Positions 8,689-16,166 of a stretch of 64,000 bases of DNA are shown piece after piece; the first letter of the stretch is position 1, and each line of letters opens with the position of its first letter. The notes under the pieces are model-generated. The model made no database searches and had not been told where the DNA came from. It saw nothing but the letters and a program-made list of their open reading frames with translations. The stretch is from NCBI GenBank assembly GCA_045805265.1, contig JBJMLO010000030.1, positions 62,001 through 126,000 of the forward strand, read 5' to 3'. The position numbers were made by a program, and so were the translations under genes. The DNA is from JBJMLO01 sp045805265 (GTDB taxonomy: Bacteria; Actinomycetota; UBA4738; JACQTL01).

Positions 8689-9383
8689 GGCAGGACCGCC
8701 ACAGCCGCCGGACGGGAAACTGGCGAGGTGCAGTTGGGATAGCAGTCCGCGGTCCAGCTCCTGCGCCGGACGCCCCGATAGGCGTCGTCCCATCGGTAGT
8801 CCTCCACGAAGACGTCGGTTCCACAGTCATTGCATTTCGCTTCGAGGATGTAGTCGTTTCCGTTCTGGGTCCCGGTGTCCGTGTACAACAGCCCGATGTG
8901 GCCCTCCCTGGCGAAGGCGTCCATGTACAGCGTGTTCGAGCGGGCCTTGTTCGCCAGCACGAAGAAGGGGCCGGGCACCCCGTCGTGGAACATCGTCGAG
9001 GAGTAGGGGCCGTGGACGTCCTGGAACTTGTTGTACCAGGTGCCTCCCGCGACTCCCTTGTCGTTGACCAGGAACCAGGACTTGAACACCAGGCCGGAGC
9101 AGTCCGGTCCCTCCCCGCCCTGCTCGTAGGTCGCCAGGTTGGGCGTGTCGTCCTGGTCGTTGTCGTTCCAGCACCCGCCCGCGTACTGGTAGCCCTCCTC
9201 GGCGGCCACGTACCCGTAGGCCCGGGCGTCGGAGCGCTGCCACATCGAGATCGAGTGATGGTCGTTGAAGCAGTGGTTGGCCACCCACTGGGAGTCGGCG
9301 AGGGCCGGCGGGGCGGGCGTGAGGGCCAGCATCCCGTACAGCGCGCCGGCGGCCAGACATGCGAGCACGAGCGTCCTTCTCAT
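8685..9383 (-). CDS. Secreted NlpC/P60-like cysteine peptidase or amidase
   Basis: 232 aa with an N-terminal signal peptide (residues 1-29, ending ALA-D). A DCSGLV motif (Cys95) and a GHIGLL motif (His162) match the catalytic Cys and His of NlpC/P60 or related CHAP-type enzymes, which cut peptidoglycan peptides or other amides. Several extra cysteines (38, 71, 184, 187, 214, 218) suggest disulfides outside the cell. The tract around residues 75-90 is unusually rich in Asp, Asn and Gly. The ATG overlaps the upstream gene's stop (ATGA), and its own stop overlaps the downstream lipoprotein start (GTGA), so all three proteins are made together. Confidence 0.72.
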   Translation of the reverse strand: MRRTLVLACLAAGALYGMLALTPAPPALADSQWVANHCFNDHHSISMWQRSDARAYGYVAAEEGYQYAGGCWNDNDQDDTPNLATYEQGGEGPDCSGLVFKSWFLVNDKGVAGGTWYNKFQDVHGPYSSTMFHDGVPGPFFVLANKARSNTLYMDAFAREGHIGLLYTDTGTQNGNDYILEAKCNDCGTDVFVEDYRWDDAYRGVRRRSWTADCYPNCTSPVSRPAAVAVLP

Positions 9384-10726
9384 CGGGCACCTCCCATCGC
9401 GTAGCGCACGATGCGCACGCCGTCGGGGGAGGTCGTCATCTGATACAGGGCCCCGTCCGGGCCCAGGCGGAACTTCGAGCCCGGCATGGTCTGGGCGAAC
9501 TGGTGGCTCGCGACGGCGAACGCGGTGACCGAACGGTCCCGGCCGACATGGACCACTTCGTACTGGTCTGCCTGCGCGCTCACCACCCGGACCACCGCGA
9601 CGTACCCGCCGGCGCCGTCGGGCGCCGCGAACGTCAGGTCGCCGAGGGACCGGCTCGAGCGCAGCTCCACGGCGTTCCCGACCCCGGAGCCCGAAGCGAC
9701 GCCCAGCCGCACCGTCCTCCCGACGACCGAGCGGAGCATCAGCGAGCCGTCCGGCAGGGGAAGACCCGTGCGGACCCCTCCGATCGACGCCGGGCCGGGG
9801 AAGCCCACCCAGCCGTCGAGGGGCAGGACGTGGACGAATCCGGCCGAGCCGTCGGTGCCGACCGCATCCAGGATGCCGCCGGGCTCCAGGACGGAGCTCT
9901 CGATCCTCCCCGCCCGGTCCACCATCGTGAATCCGGTCCGGCGCTGCCCCGCGACGAAGTCCGAGGCCAGGAAGGTCTGCCCGTCCCGCCCAACGGCCAG
10001 GTCGGTCTGCGGGCTCATCGGCAGCCGGATCCCTCCGACCAGGCGGTTCCCGAGGAACCGCAGCAGGCGCTGATGGAACACGTCCGCGACGTCGATCCGC
10101 CCGTCCGGGGCGATGGCGAACGCGGACGGACCGAGGGTGGCGGCCTCGTCTCCCGGCGAGAGCCCGGCCGCCGTCGGAGCGCTCCCCCAGGGCAGGAACA
10201 GCACCTGCCGGCCGTGCCGGTACCGCCCGAACGGCACCGAGGGCATGTGCACCGCGGCCATCCGCGGCGCCACGTACAGGTGAAGCGTGTCCCGACCTCC
10301 GGGAAGCGCAGATGCGAGCCCTCCTGCCGCCACGGCGGACAGCCGGAAGTCGACCCTGCCGGCCGGCCCCGCCCGATCCGCCGCCCGGGACACGTCGAAC
10401 TCGAGCCCAGTCACGGCGTCGGCGGCCCTGGAGCGGCTCGTCGCTCCGACGAGGCTCAGCCGGGCGCTCGCGGGGCACGCCCTCTCGCCGATCGTGCACA
10501 CCACGTCGACCGGGATCCGGACGCGCTCGCCCGGGCTGACCAGGACCGGCGACCGGTAGAAGATGTGCAGGCTCGTGCCTGCACGCTCCGATCGGAGCCC
10601 GGACGCCGACGCCGGCGGGGCGGCCAGGGCCGCGACCGCCAGGATGCCCGCGATCAGAGCAGCTGCTCGACTCGTTCGAACGAACCGTCCCCGACCCGAG
10701 CGGTGTGTGGATGGATGATCCTTCAT
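9380..10726 (-). CDS. Secreted beta-propeller-like protein
   Basis: 448 aa from ATG 10726, selected for the strong GGAGGAAC Shine-Dalgarno directly upstream (the frame is open to 10789). Signal peptide at about residues 15-43, ending in a PPASASG cleavage region. The mature part is beta-rich. Segments such as FAIAPDGRIDVADV, LAVGRDGQTFLAS and FRLGPDGALYQM look like NHL or six-bladed propeller repeats, and they resemble the lipoprotein encoded two genes downstream. Not assigned to a named family. It is the first gene of the secreted operon, 156 bp downstream of the reverse transcriptase gene on the same strand. Confidence 0.72.
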   Translation of the reverse strand: MKDHPSTHRSGRGRFVRTSRAAALIAGILAVAALAAPPASASGLRSERAGTSLHIFYRSPVLVSPGERVRIPVDVVCTIGERACPASARLSLVGATSRSRAADAVTGLEFDVSRAADRAGPAGRVDFRLSAVAAGGLASALPGGRDTLHLYVAPRMAAVHMPSVPFGRYRHGRQVLFLPWGSAPTAAGLSPGDEAATLGPSAFAIAPDGRIDVADVFHQRLLRFLGNRLVGGIRLPMSPQTDLAVGRDGQTFLASDFVAGQRRTGFTMVDRAGRIESSVLEPGGILDAVGTDGSAGFVHVLPLDGWVGFPGPASIGGVRTGLPLPDGSLMLRSVVGRTVRLGVASGSGVGNAVELRSSRSLGDLTFAAPDGAGGYVAVVRVVSAQADQYEVVHVGRDRSVTAFAVASHQFAQTMPGSKFRLGPDGALYQMTTSPDGVRIVRYAMGGAR

Positions 10727-10740
10727 CGTTCCTCCTCCCA

Positions 10741-10875
10741 CTGGATGGCCACGATTTCGTTGTGGTGGCCACGGCTCCGGTGTGGTCACCGAAGGGGGAG
10801 GAGGACGCGGGCGGAGCCTCGTTCGGGGGAGCCTCGTCTCGGGGGGAGACTCGTCTCGGCGAGGGGATACGGCGC
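10741..10875 (-). ncRNA. Candidate structured/repeat region downstream of the reverse transcriptase
   Basis: The 156-bp gap after the reverse transcriptase contains three imperfect tandem copies of a 15-17-base unit (GGAGCCTCGTTCGG at 10813, GGAGCCTCGTCTCGG at 10828, GGAGACTCGTCTCGG at 10845). The last copy carries a GAGAC/GTCTC inverted repeat. Next to it is a GGCCAC/GTGGCC inverted repeat (10747-10770). Such repeats with dyads near a reverse transcriptase could be a template or effector RNA, but they could equally be a terminator and a leader for the next operon. Nothing was folded. Confidence 0.3.
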
Positions 10876-10882
10876 GGATCGA

Positions 10883-11980
10883 TCAGCGCGACAGCCCCCA
10901 TTGCGCGGCCGGCGCGTGCTCCGGGAACCGCACCAGCACGTGCCGCAGGGCCAGCCGGGCCTCGCGCCCACCGGCCAGCGCCAGCCGGCCCACCACCGCG
11001 CGGGCGGCGTGAGGGTCCGACTCGTCGCGGAGGGAGGCGGCGTGCTCCAGGAGCTCGGGATCCGCGTGCCCGGGCCTTCCAGGGGACTCGGGCCTCGACG
11101 TGCCGAGCGAACGCGCCCGCCCGCCCGATCCGATCGGAGCGGGGCGCGCCGACGGTTCGTGACCCAGCCCGGCTCGCGGGGCTCCCGCCCGGCTCGCAAC
11201 CAGCGGTTCCCCCGGCTCGAGCATCCGGGTCTTCTCGGTAGCCGGGCGCAGCCCGAGGGGATGAAGGGCCTCGGTCCAGGCCTGCACGGCGGCTGCCCGG
11301 TCGCTCCGGCCGAGACCGACGGTCACGTCGTCGCACCACCGCACGAACGGGAGCCCCAGCCGGGCCAGCGCCCGGTCGGCCTCGACCAGGGCGAGGTTCG
11401 CGAGGACCGCGGAGGGCTCCGGCCCGACCGGAAGCCCGCGGATCCCGCCGGCGGCGAACCGTCGCAGCAGGCTCCTCAGCTCCTCCACGTCCTCCCGGTC
11501 GGCCCGAGCTCGCGTCAGCGCGTCGCACAGCGGCTCGAGCCCGACCGACCCGAAGAAGTCCCGCACGTCCATCCTGAGCATCGGCCCGGACCGGACGGCC
11601 AGCCGCGCGACGGCCCGCGAGTGGCGCCGCCACGCCGGCCTCCAGGGCTCCAGGCACAACCCCCGAACCGGGAGGGACCGACCCCAGCCCACCGACGGAC
11701 CGACGCAACGCTCGATCGCGGGCGCGACGCGGGCCACCAGCGCCCGGTACCGCGCGTGGACGGGGGGGTCGAGAACGCAGAGCAGCCGTACCCTTCCCCC
11801 TGCCTTCGGAATCGTCGCCGATCGGTGGAGTCGACCCTCGGCCGACCAGGGACCGCCCCGCCAGTCGCGTCCCCCCGGCCCGCCGTCGGCGAAGCCGATG
11901 ACATCGACGATCTCGAACCTCCGCCGATCGTGCTCCCGCACCTCACGCCAGGCGGTGGACAGCTCAGCCCTCGCGACCAT
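10883..11980 (-). CDS. Stand-alone reverse transcriptase (UG/DRT- or Abi-like)
   Basis: 365 aa from ATG 11980 (GGGAGGGGG upstream). Reverse transcriptase blocks occur in order: IPKAGGRVRLL...LDP (57-72), LRMDVRDFF with Asp138 (135-143), GLPVGPEPS (182-190), FVRWCDDVTV with Asp217 and Asp218 (212-221), and EKTRM (249-253). The active site is therefore WCDD, not the usual YADD. No group II intron maturase or endonuclease domain follows, and no retron msr/msd or diversity-generating repeat was recognised. The GPxxS form of block 4 suits the 'unknown group' and abortive-infection enzymes, several of which are antiphage. Residues ~305-365 form a helical C-terminal part after an Arg/Gly/Pro-rich linker. 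Divergent from an Lrp-type regulator. Confidence 0.85.
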   Translation of the reverse strand: MVARAELSTAWREVREHDRRRFEIVDVIGFADGGPGGRDWRGGPWSAEGRLHRSATIPKAGGRVRLLCVLDPPVHARYRALVARVAPAIERCVGPSVGWGRSLPVRGLCLEPWRPAWRRHSRAVARLAVRSGPMLRMDVRDFFGSVGLEPLCDALTRARADREDVEELRSLLRRFAAGGIRGLPVGPEPSAVLANLALVEADRALARLGLPFVRWCDDVTVGLGRSDRAAAVQAWTEALHPLGLRPATEKTRMLEPGEPLVASRAGAPRAGLGHEPSARPAPIGSGGRARSLGTSRPESPGRPGHADPELLEHAASLRDESDPHAARAVVGRLALAGGREARLALRHVLVRFPEHAPAAQWGLSR

Positions 11981-12210
11981 CACACACCCCCTCCCGAAGG
12001 CCCGGAGGAGGGCGGGCCGTGCGACACATTTGTACGCCTGGGGACGGCGACGAGGCAATGACGAACCTGGGTCATTTCGAGCTCACCCGCGCCCCTTGCG
12101 TATGCTCCCCCGCTTGGGGGATCCGCTCAGGCAGTGCAGCCGGGGGCCTCCCGAGTCCGCCCCCCGACGCGCCGAACGAGCGCGACCGCGCCGAGCCCTA
12201 TGATTGCCGC
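11981..12210. promoter_or_regulatory. Divergent intergenic region between the reverse transcriptase and lrp
   Basis: 230 bp without a convincing gene. It holds the promoters of two divergent genes and a TCCCCC-GCTT-GGGGGA hairpin at 12106-12121. I see no clear -35/-10 pair. Confidence 0.4.
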
Positions 12211-12681
12211 GTGCTCGATCGCCGGGACCTCGACATCGTGGCCGCCCTGCAGGCCGACGCCCGCGCGACGTACGCGGACGTGGCCCGCCAGGTGGGGCTG
12301 TCGGCGTCCTCCGTCCACCAGCGCGTGCGCCGGCTGGAGGAGGCGGGGGTCATCCGTGGCTACCGGGCCGTCGTGGACCCCGAGTCGCTCGGCCTGTTCG
12401 TCACGGCCCTGATCAGCGTGATGCCCCTCGACCCGAAGCAGCCCGACGACCTCCCCGACCGCGTGCGGGAGTTCCCCGAGATCGAGGACTGCCTGAGCGT
12501 CGCCGGCGACGAGAACTACGTGCTCAAGGTTCGGACGGGCACGACCGGGGACCTCGAGGACCTCCTGCGGCGTCTCCGGGAGAAGGCTGGGGTCCAGACC
12601 CGCACCACGGTCGTCCTGTCGATCCCCTTCGAGGGCCGCGCGACCAACCCCGCCCCGTCCGCGGACGCGCGGGCGGGCTGA
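12211..12681 (+). CDS. Lrp/AsnC family transcriptional regulator
   Basis: 156 aa from GTG 12211, which places the conserved LDRRDLDIVAALQADAR helix at the N-terminus; the longer frame upstream is non-conserved. Residues ~1-55 form the winged helix-turn-helix (VARQVGLSASSVHQRVRRLEEAGVIRGYRA). Residues ~65-150 form the ligand-sensing RAM/AsnC domain (ENYVLKVRTGTTGDLEDLL). Members bind amino acids or related small molecules and control amino-acid metabolism. No target can be named; it is convergent with an acyl-CoA dehydrogenase and divergent from the reverse transcriptase. Confidence 0.9.
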   Translation: MLDRRDLDIVAALQADARATYADVARQVGLSASSVHQRVRRLEEAGVIRGYRAVVDPESLGLFVTALISVMPLDPKQPDDLPDRVREFPEIEDCLSVAGDENYVLKVRTGTTGDLEDLLRRLREKAGVQTRTTVVLSIPFEGRATNPAPSADARAG

Positions 12682-12702
12682 CGCCCGCGCCGGCTCGGTC
12701 CC

Positions 12703-13851
12703 TCAGCTCCCGCCCAGTCCCCGCCCGATGATCATCCGCTGGACCTGGTTCGTCCCCTCCACGATCTGCAGGGCCTTGGCCTCGCGCATGTACCGCTCCA
12801 CCGGATACTCCCGCATGTATCCGTAACCCCCGTGCAGCTGGACGGCGTCGGTGGTCACGCGCATGGCCACGTCGGACGCGTACAGCTTGGCCATCGACGC
12901 CGCCGTCGAGAACGGCTCCCCGGCGTCCCGGACCCGCGCTGCCTCCCGATGGAGCCGGCGCGCCGCCTCCACCCCGACCGCCATGTCCGCCAGCATGAAC
13001 TGCACGCCCTGGTTGTCGAGGACCGAGCGGCCGAACTGGTGCCGTTCCCGGGCGAACGCGATCGCCGCGTCCAGCGCGGCCTGGGCCAGGCCGGTCGAGC
13101 ACGCCGCGATCCCCAGCCGGCCGCCGTCGAGCGCCGCCAGGGCGATCGTGAAGCCGGTGCCCTCCTCCCCCACCAGGTTCCCCACGGGCACCTCGCAGTC
13201 CTCGAACAGCAGCTCCCGCATCGGCGAGGCCTGCCACCCCATCTTGTCCTCGACCTTGCCGAAGTCGAAGCCCTGCGCGCCCCGCTCGACCACGAACGCC
13301 GAGATGCCTCCCGGGCCCTCACCCCCCGTCCGGGCCATGACCAGGTACGTCTCCGCCTCCCCCGCGTGGGAGATGAACCGCTTCGAGCCGGTCAGCCGGT
13401 ACGAGGAGCCGTCGGCCGACCGCATCGCCCGCGTCCGGAGCGACGCGGCGTCCGACCCGCTCGATGCCTCGCTGAGCGCGTAGGCCCCGAGGTGCTCGCC
13501 GGCGAACAGGGCCGGCAGGTAGCGCTCCTTCAGCGACTCCGATCCGAACCCGTAGATCGCGAACGCGCAGAGGTGGTGCACGCAGACACCCACCCCGAGC
13601 GACAGGAACGCGCGAGCGATTTCCTCCACCACGGCCACGTACAGCAGGTACGACTGCCCGCCACCGCCGAATCGCTCCTCGTAGGGGATCCCGCCGAACC
13701 CCATGTCCCCCAGCTCGCGAAACAGGTCGCGGGGGAAGCGCCGTTCCTCCTCGTACCGCGCCGCGTTCGGCGCCGCCCGGTCGTCCGCCCACTTCCGGAC
13801 GAGCCCCACCAGCTCCCGCTCGTCCGGCGTCAGCCCGAAGTCCCGATCCAT
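12703..13851 (-). CDS. Acyl-CoA dehydrogenase
   Basis: 382 aa, the usual length for this FAD flavoenzyme, which makes the 2,3-double bond in acyl-CoA and passes electrons to ETF. The FAD/substrate-binding YALSEASSGSD and TGSKRFISHAGEA motifs lie in the middle domain, and the catalytic base is Glu365 in QIVEGTNQVQR. The C-terminal QLHGGYGYMREYPVER segment is typical of short/branched-chain members; chain specificity cannot be read from sequence. Transcribed alone, with its start 61 bp from the divergent cysS. Confidence 0.93.
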   Translation of the reverse strand: MDRDFGLTPDERELVGLVRKWADDRAAPNAARYEEERRFPRDLFRELGDMGFGGIPYEERFGGGGQSYLLYVAVVEEIARAFLSLGVGVCVHHLCAFAIYGFGSESLKERYLPALFAGEHLGAYALSEASSGSDAASLRTRAMRSADGSSYRLTGSKRFISHAGEAETYLVMARTGGEGPGGISAFVVERGAQGFDFGKVEDKMGWQASPMRELLFEDCEVPVGNLVGEEGTGFTIALAALDGGRLGIAACSTGLAQAALDAAIAFARERHQFGRSVLDNQGVQFMLADMAVGVEAARRLHREAARVRDAGEPFSTAASMAKLYASDVAMRVTTDAVQLHGGYGYMREYPVERYMREAKALQIVEGTNQVQRMIIGRGLGGS

Positions 13852-13912
13852 CGCCCAGAGCGTAGATCACACGCCAAGGAGGGCGAGCACCGGCCGCCGG
13901 TATCCTGTGCCC

Positions 13913-15310
13913 ATGCGGCTGTACAACGCGATGTCGCGGCAGGTCGAGGAGGTCAAGCCCGTCGACGGCCGGACCGTGAAGATCTACTCCTGCGGGCCGA
14001 CCGTGTACCGGTACGCGCACATCGGGAACATGCGGACGTTCATGCTGGGCGACCTCGTCCGCCGCGTCCTCAGGTTCGAGGGGCAGGCCGTCGTGCAGGT
14101 CATGAACATCACGGACGTGGGGCACATGACGGACGACATCGGGCAGGCCGCCCGGGACCGCATGGACATCGCGACCGCCGACGAGGGCCTCCCGCCAGGG
14201 GAGATCGCCGCCAAGTACACCGCGGCGTTCCTCGAGGACCTCGACGCACTGAACGTCGACCGGGCCGACCACTACCCGAAGGCCACCGATCACGTCCCCG
14301 AGATGATCGAGCTGACGAAGACCCTCATCGACAAGGACCTGGCCTACGAGGTCGGCGACAACGTCTACTTCGACGTCCACGCGTTCCCCGACTACGGGAA
14401 GCTCAGCGGCAACACCCTGGAACAGCTGCGGGCCGGGCACCGCCAGGAGCTCGAGGTCGACCCGAACAAGCGCCACCCGGAGGACTTCGCGCTGTGGAAG
14501 CGGGCCGGCGACAACCGCCTGATGAAGTGGCCGAGCCCGTGGGGCGAGGGGTTCCCCGGATGGCACATCGAGTGCTCGGCGATGTCCATGAAGTACCTGG
14601 GCGACCGGTTCGACATCCACACCGGCGGCAACGACCTGCGGTTCCCCCACCACGAGGACGAGATCGCACAGTCCGACGGCGCCACCGGCCACCGGGTGGT
14701 CTCGATCTGGGTGTACGGCGGGTTCCTGCAGCAATCCGGGGACAAGATGTCCAAGTCGAGAGGGAACGTGACCCGCGTGACGGAGCTCGCCGACCAGGGC
14801 TTCGACCCGCTCGCGTTCCGCCTGCTGTGCTTCGGGGTGCGGTACCGAAACGAGATGGACTTCTCGTGGGAGGCCCTGGAGAGCGCCCAGACGCGCCTGC
14901 GGCGCCTTCGCCAGCGCATGGCCGACTGGTCGAGGGCCGAGCGGCCCCCCCGGCTCCCGCCTCCGGCCGCCGAGCTCGACCGGAGGTTCCGTGACGCCGT
15001 GGCCGACGACCTCGATCTTCCCGGGGCCGTCGAGGTGCTCTCGGAGGCCGTGAGCTCGAACGCGCCGGACGGCGAGAAATACGCGCTCCTGGCGTCGTGG
15101 GACGCCGTGCTGGGCCTCGACCTCGAGCGCAACGTGTCCGAAGGTGCGCAGGAGCTGCCCGCGGATGCGCAGGACCTGGTCCGGGAGCGCGACGAGGCCC
15201 GGGCGGCCAGGGACTTCGCCCGCTCCGACGAGCTCCGGTCCCGGCTCGCCGCCCTGGGCTATGAGGTCATGGACACGGCGGCGGGCACCAGGATCCGGCG
15301 CCGGGACTGA
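13913..15310 (+). CDS. cysS: Cysteinyl-tRNA synthetase
   Basis: 465 aa class Ia synthetase. The zinc/ATP-site SCGPTVY (Cys27) is followed by an HIGN form of the HIGH motif (36-39), and KMSKSRGN starts at residue 278. GWHIECSAMS and GGNDLRFPHHEDEIAQS are characteristic of CysS and differ from the mycothiol ligase MshC. ATG 13913 was chosen because conserved sequence begins there; the frame is open further upstream inside the divergent gene's region. It attaches cysteine to tRNA-Cys in the cytoplasm. Confidence 0.95.
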   Translation: MRLYNAMSRQVEEVKPVDGRTVKIYSCGPTVYRYAHIGNMRTFMLGDLVRRVLRFEGQAVVQVMNITDVGHMTDDIGQAARDRMDIATADEGLPPGEIAAKYTAAFLEDLDALNVDRADHYPKATDHVPEMIELTKTLIDKDLAYEVGDNVYFDVHAFPDYGKLSGNTLEQLRAGHRQELEVDPNKRHPEDFALWKRAGDNRLMKWPSPWGEGFPGWHIECSAMSMKYLGDRFDIHTGGNDLRFPHHEDEIAQSDGATGHRVVSIWVYGGFLQQSGDKMSKSRGNVTRVTELADQGFDPLAFRLLCFGVRYRNEMDFSWEALESAQTRLRRLRQRMADWSRAERPPRLPPPAAELDRRFRDAVADDLDLPGAVEVLSEAVSSNAPDGEKYALLASWDAVLGLDLERNVSEGAQELPADAQDLVRERDEARAARDFARSDELRSRLAALGYEVMDTAAGTRIRRRD

Positions 15311-15394
15311 TCACGCTCGAGCCTTGAGCACTGGCCCGCCGCGACCGTAGGATTCGGTTCCGCATCACCTCGTCGAAATCTGGAGGAACGCCAC

Positions 15395-16132
15395 ATGGCC
15401 ACGCAGGAGGACGTCGACCGCATCGCCTCGATGGCGCAGCGCACGCAGGACGTGGCGCAGCTCCGGCAGCATCGCCAGGAGCTCCTCGACATCGCGGCGA
15501 GCATGGCCCAGGTCGTCGCCAAGACGAGCGACAGCGGGCTGCAGCAGCAGGCCGCCGAGATCAGGGATTCCGCCGAGTCGGCGGCAGAGGAGATCCTCGG
15601 GCGGGCCCGCCAGCTCGAGCTCGACCAGATGGACCCCGACTACGAGCGCCGCAAGGCCGAACGGGAGCAGTTCGCACAGCAGGAGCAGCAGCGCCAGGCA
15701 CAGGAGGCCCAGGAGGGCATGAAGCAGCTCCAGGGCCTCTTCGGTGGCGGTGGCGGTGGCGGTGGCGGCGCGGCCGGGGCCGGCGGCCTTGGCGGGCTGC
15801 TGGGCGGGCTGTTCGGCGGGCGCGGCGCGCAGCCGGAGCAGCAGGCGGCAGAACCGGGCCCCGCCCCGGCCGCGGAGACCCCACCCGTCCCGGCGCCCCA
15901 GCCGCCGCCGTCACCGACACCTCAGCCGCCCCCGATCCCGGCACCCCAGCCCGGCGGGGACGGCGCGACGGCCTCCTGCAAGAACTGCCACGCCCAGGTC
16001 AAGGCCGGGGCGAAGTTCTGCCCGGAGTGCGGGACGGCGAACCCGACGGTGAACGCCTGCGCCAGCTGCGGCCAGGCGCTCGAGGGCTCGCCCAAGTTCT
16101 GCCCGAACTGCGGGGCGCCGACGGCCGCCTAG
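15395..16132 (+). CDS. Coiled-coil, Gly/Pro-rich protein with double zinc ribbon
   Basis: 245 aa, started at ATG 15395 with a GGAGGAACG Shine-Dalgarno. Residues 1-105 are helical and Gln/Glu-rich (predicted coiled coil), 113-145 are glycine-rich, 150-185 proline-rich, and the C-terminus has two CxxC-x(n)-CxxC zinc ribbons (CKNC/CPEC and CASC/CPNC). This is a modular protein-interaction layout of unknown function; no catalytic motif is seen. The glycine tract is encoded by near-perfect GGTGGC repeats (15743-15769), which may be prone to slippage. Confidence 0.8.
   Translation: MATQEDVDRIASMAQRTQDVAQLRQHRQELLDIAASMAQVVAKTSDSGLQQQAAEIRDSAESAAEEILGRARQLELDQMDPDYERRKAEREQFAQQEQQRQAQEAQEGMKQLQGLFGGGGGGGGGAAGAGGLGGLLGGLFGGRGAQPEQQAAEPGPAPAAETPPVPAPQPPPSPTPQPPPIPAPQPGGDGATASCKNCHAQVKAGAKFCPECGTANPTVNACASCGQALEGSPKFCPNCGAPTAA
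15743..15769 (+). repeat. GGTGGC hexamer repeat encoding polyglycine
   Basis: Four tandem GGTGGC units plus a partial unit within the coding sequence of the zinc-ribbon protein. In-frame expansion or contraction would change only the length of the polyglycine linker. Confidence 0.8.
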
Positions 16133-16166
16133 CTTTTGGCGACCGCGTGCTCCGGGCGCGGGCGGG

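Noticed and set aside
8685..11708. 1007-aa minus-strand open frame
   Set aside because: Only its last 232 codons encode the NlpC/P60-like protein; the rest lies in another frame of the propeller and reverse transcriptase genes.
10741..11980. Diversity-generating retroelement
   Set aside because: No template/variable repeat pair with adenine-specific mismatches and no variable-protein (C-type lectin) gene were seen near the reverse transcriptase.
10883..11980. Group II intron
   Set aside because: No maturase X or HNH endonuclease domain and no domain V-like hairpin recognised in the flanks; host genes are not split.
12019..12210. Longer Lrp start
   Set aside because: The extra 64 codons are Pro/Gly/Cys-rich and not Lrp-like; GTG 12211 gives the standard N-terminus.
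14013..14030. MshC (mycothiol ligase) instead of CysS
   Set aside because: The motifs (GPTVY, GWHIECSAMS, KMSKSRGN) and length match cysteinyl-tRNA synthetase.
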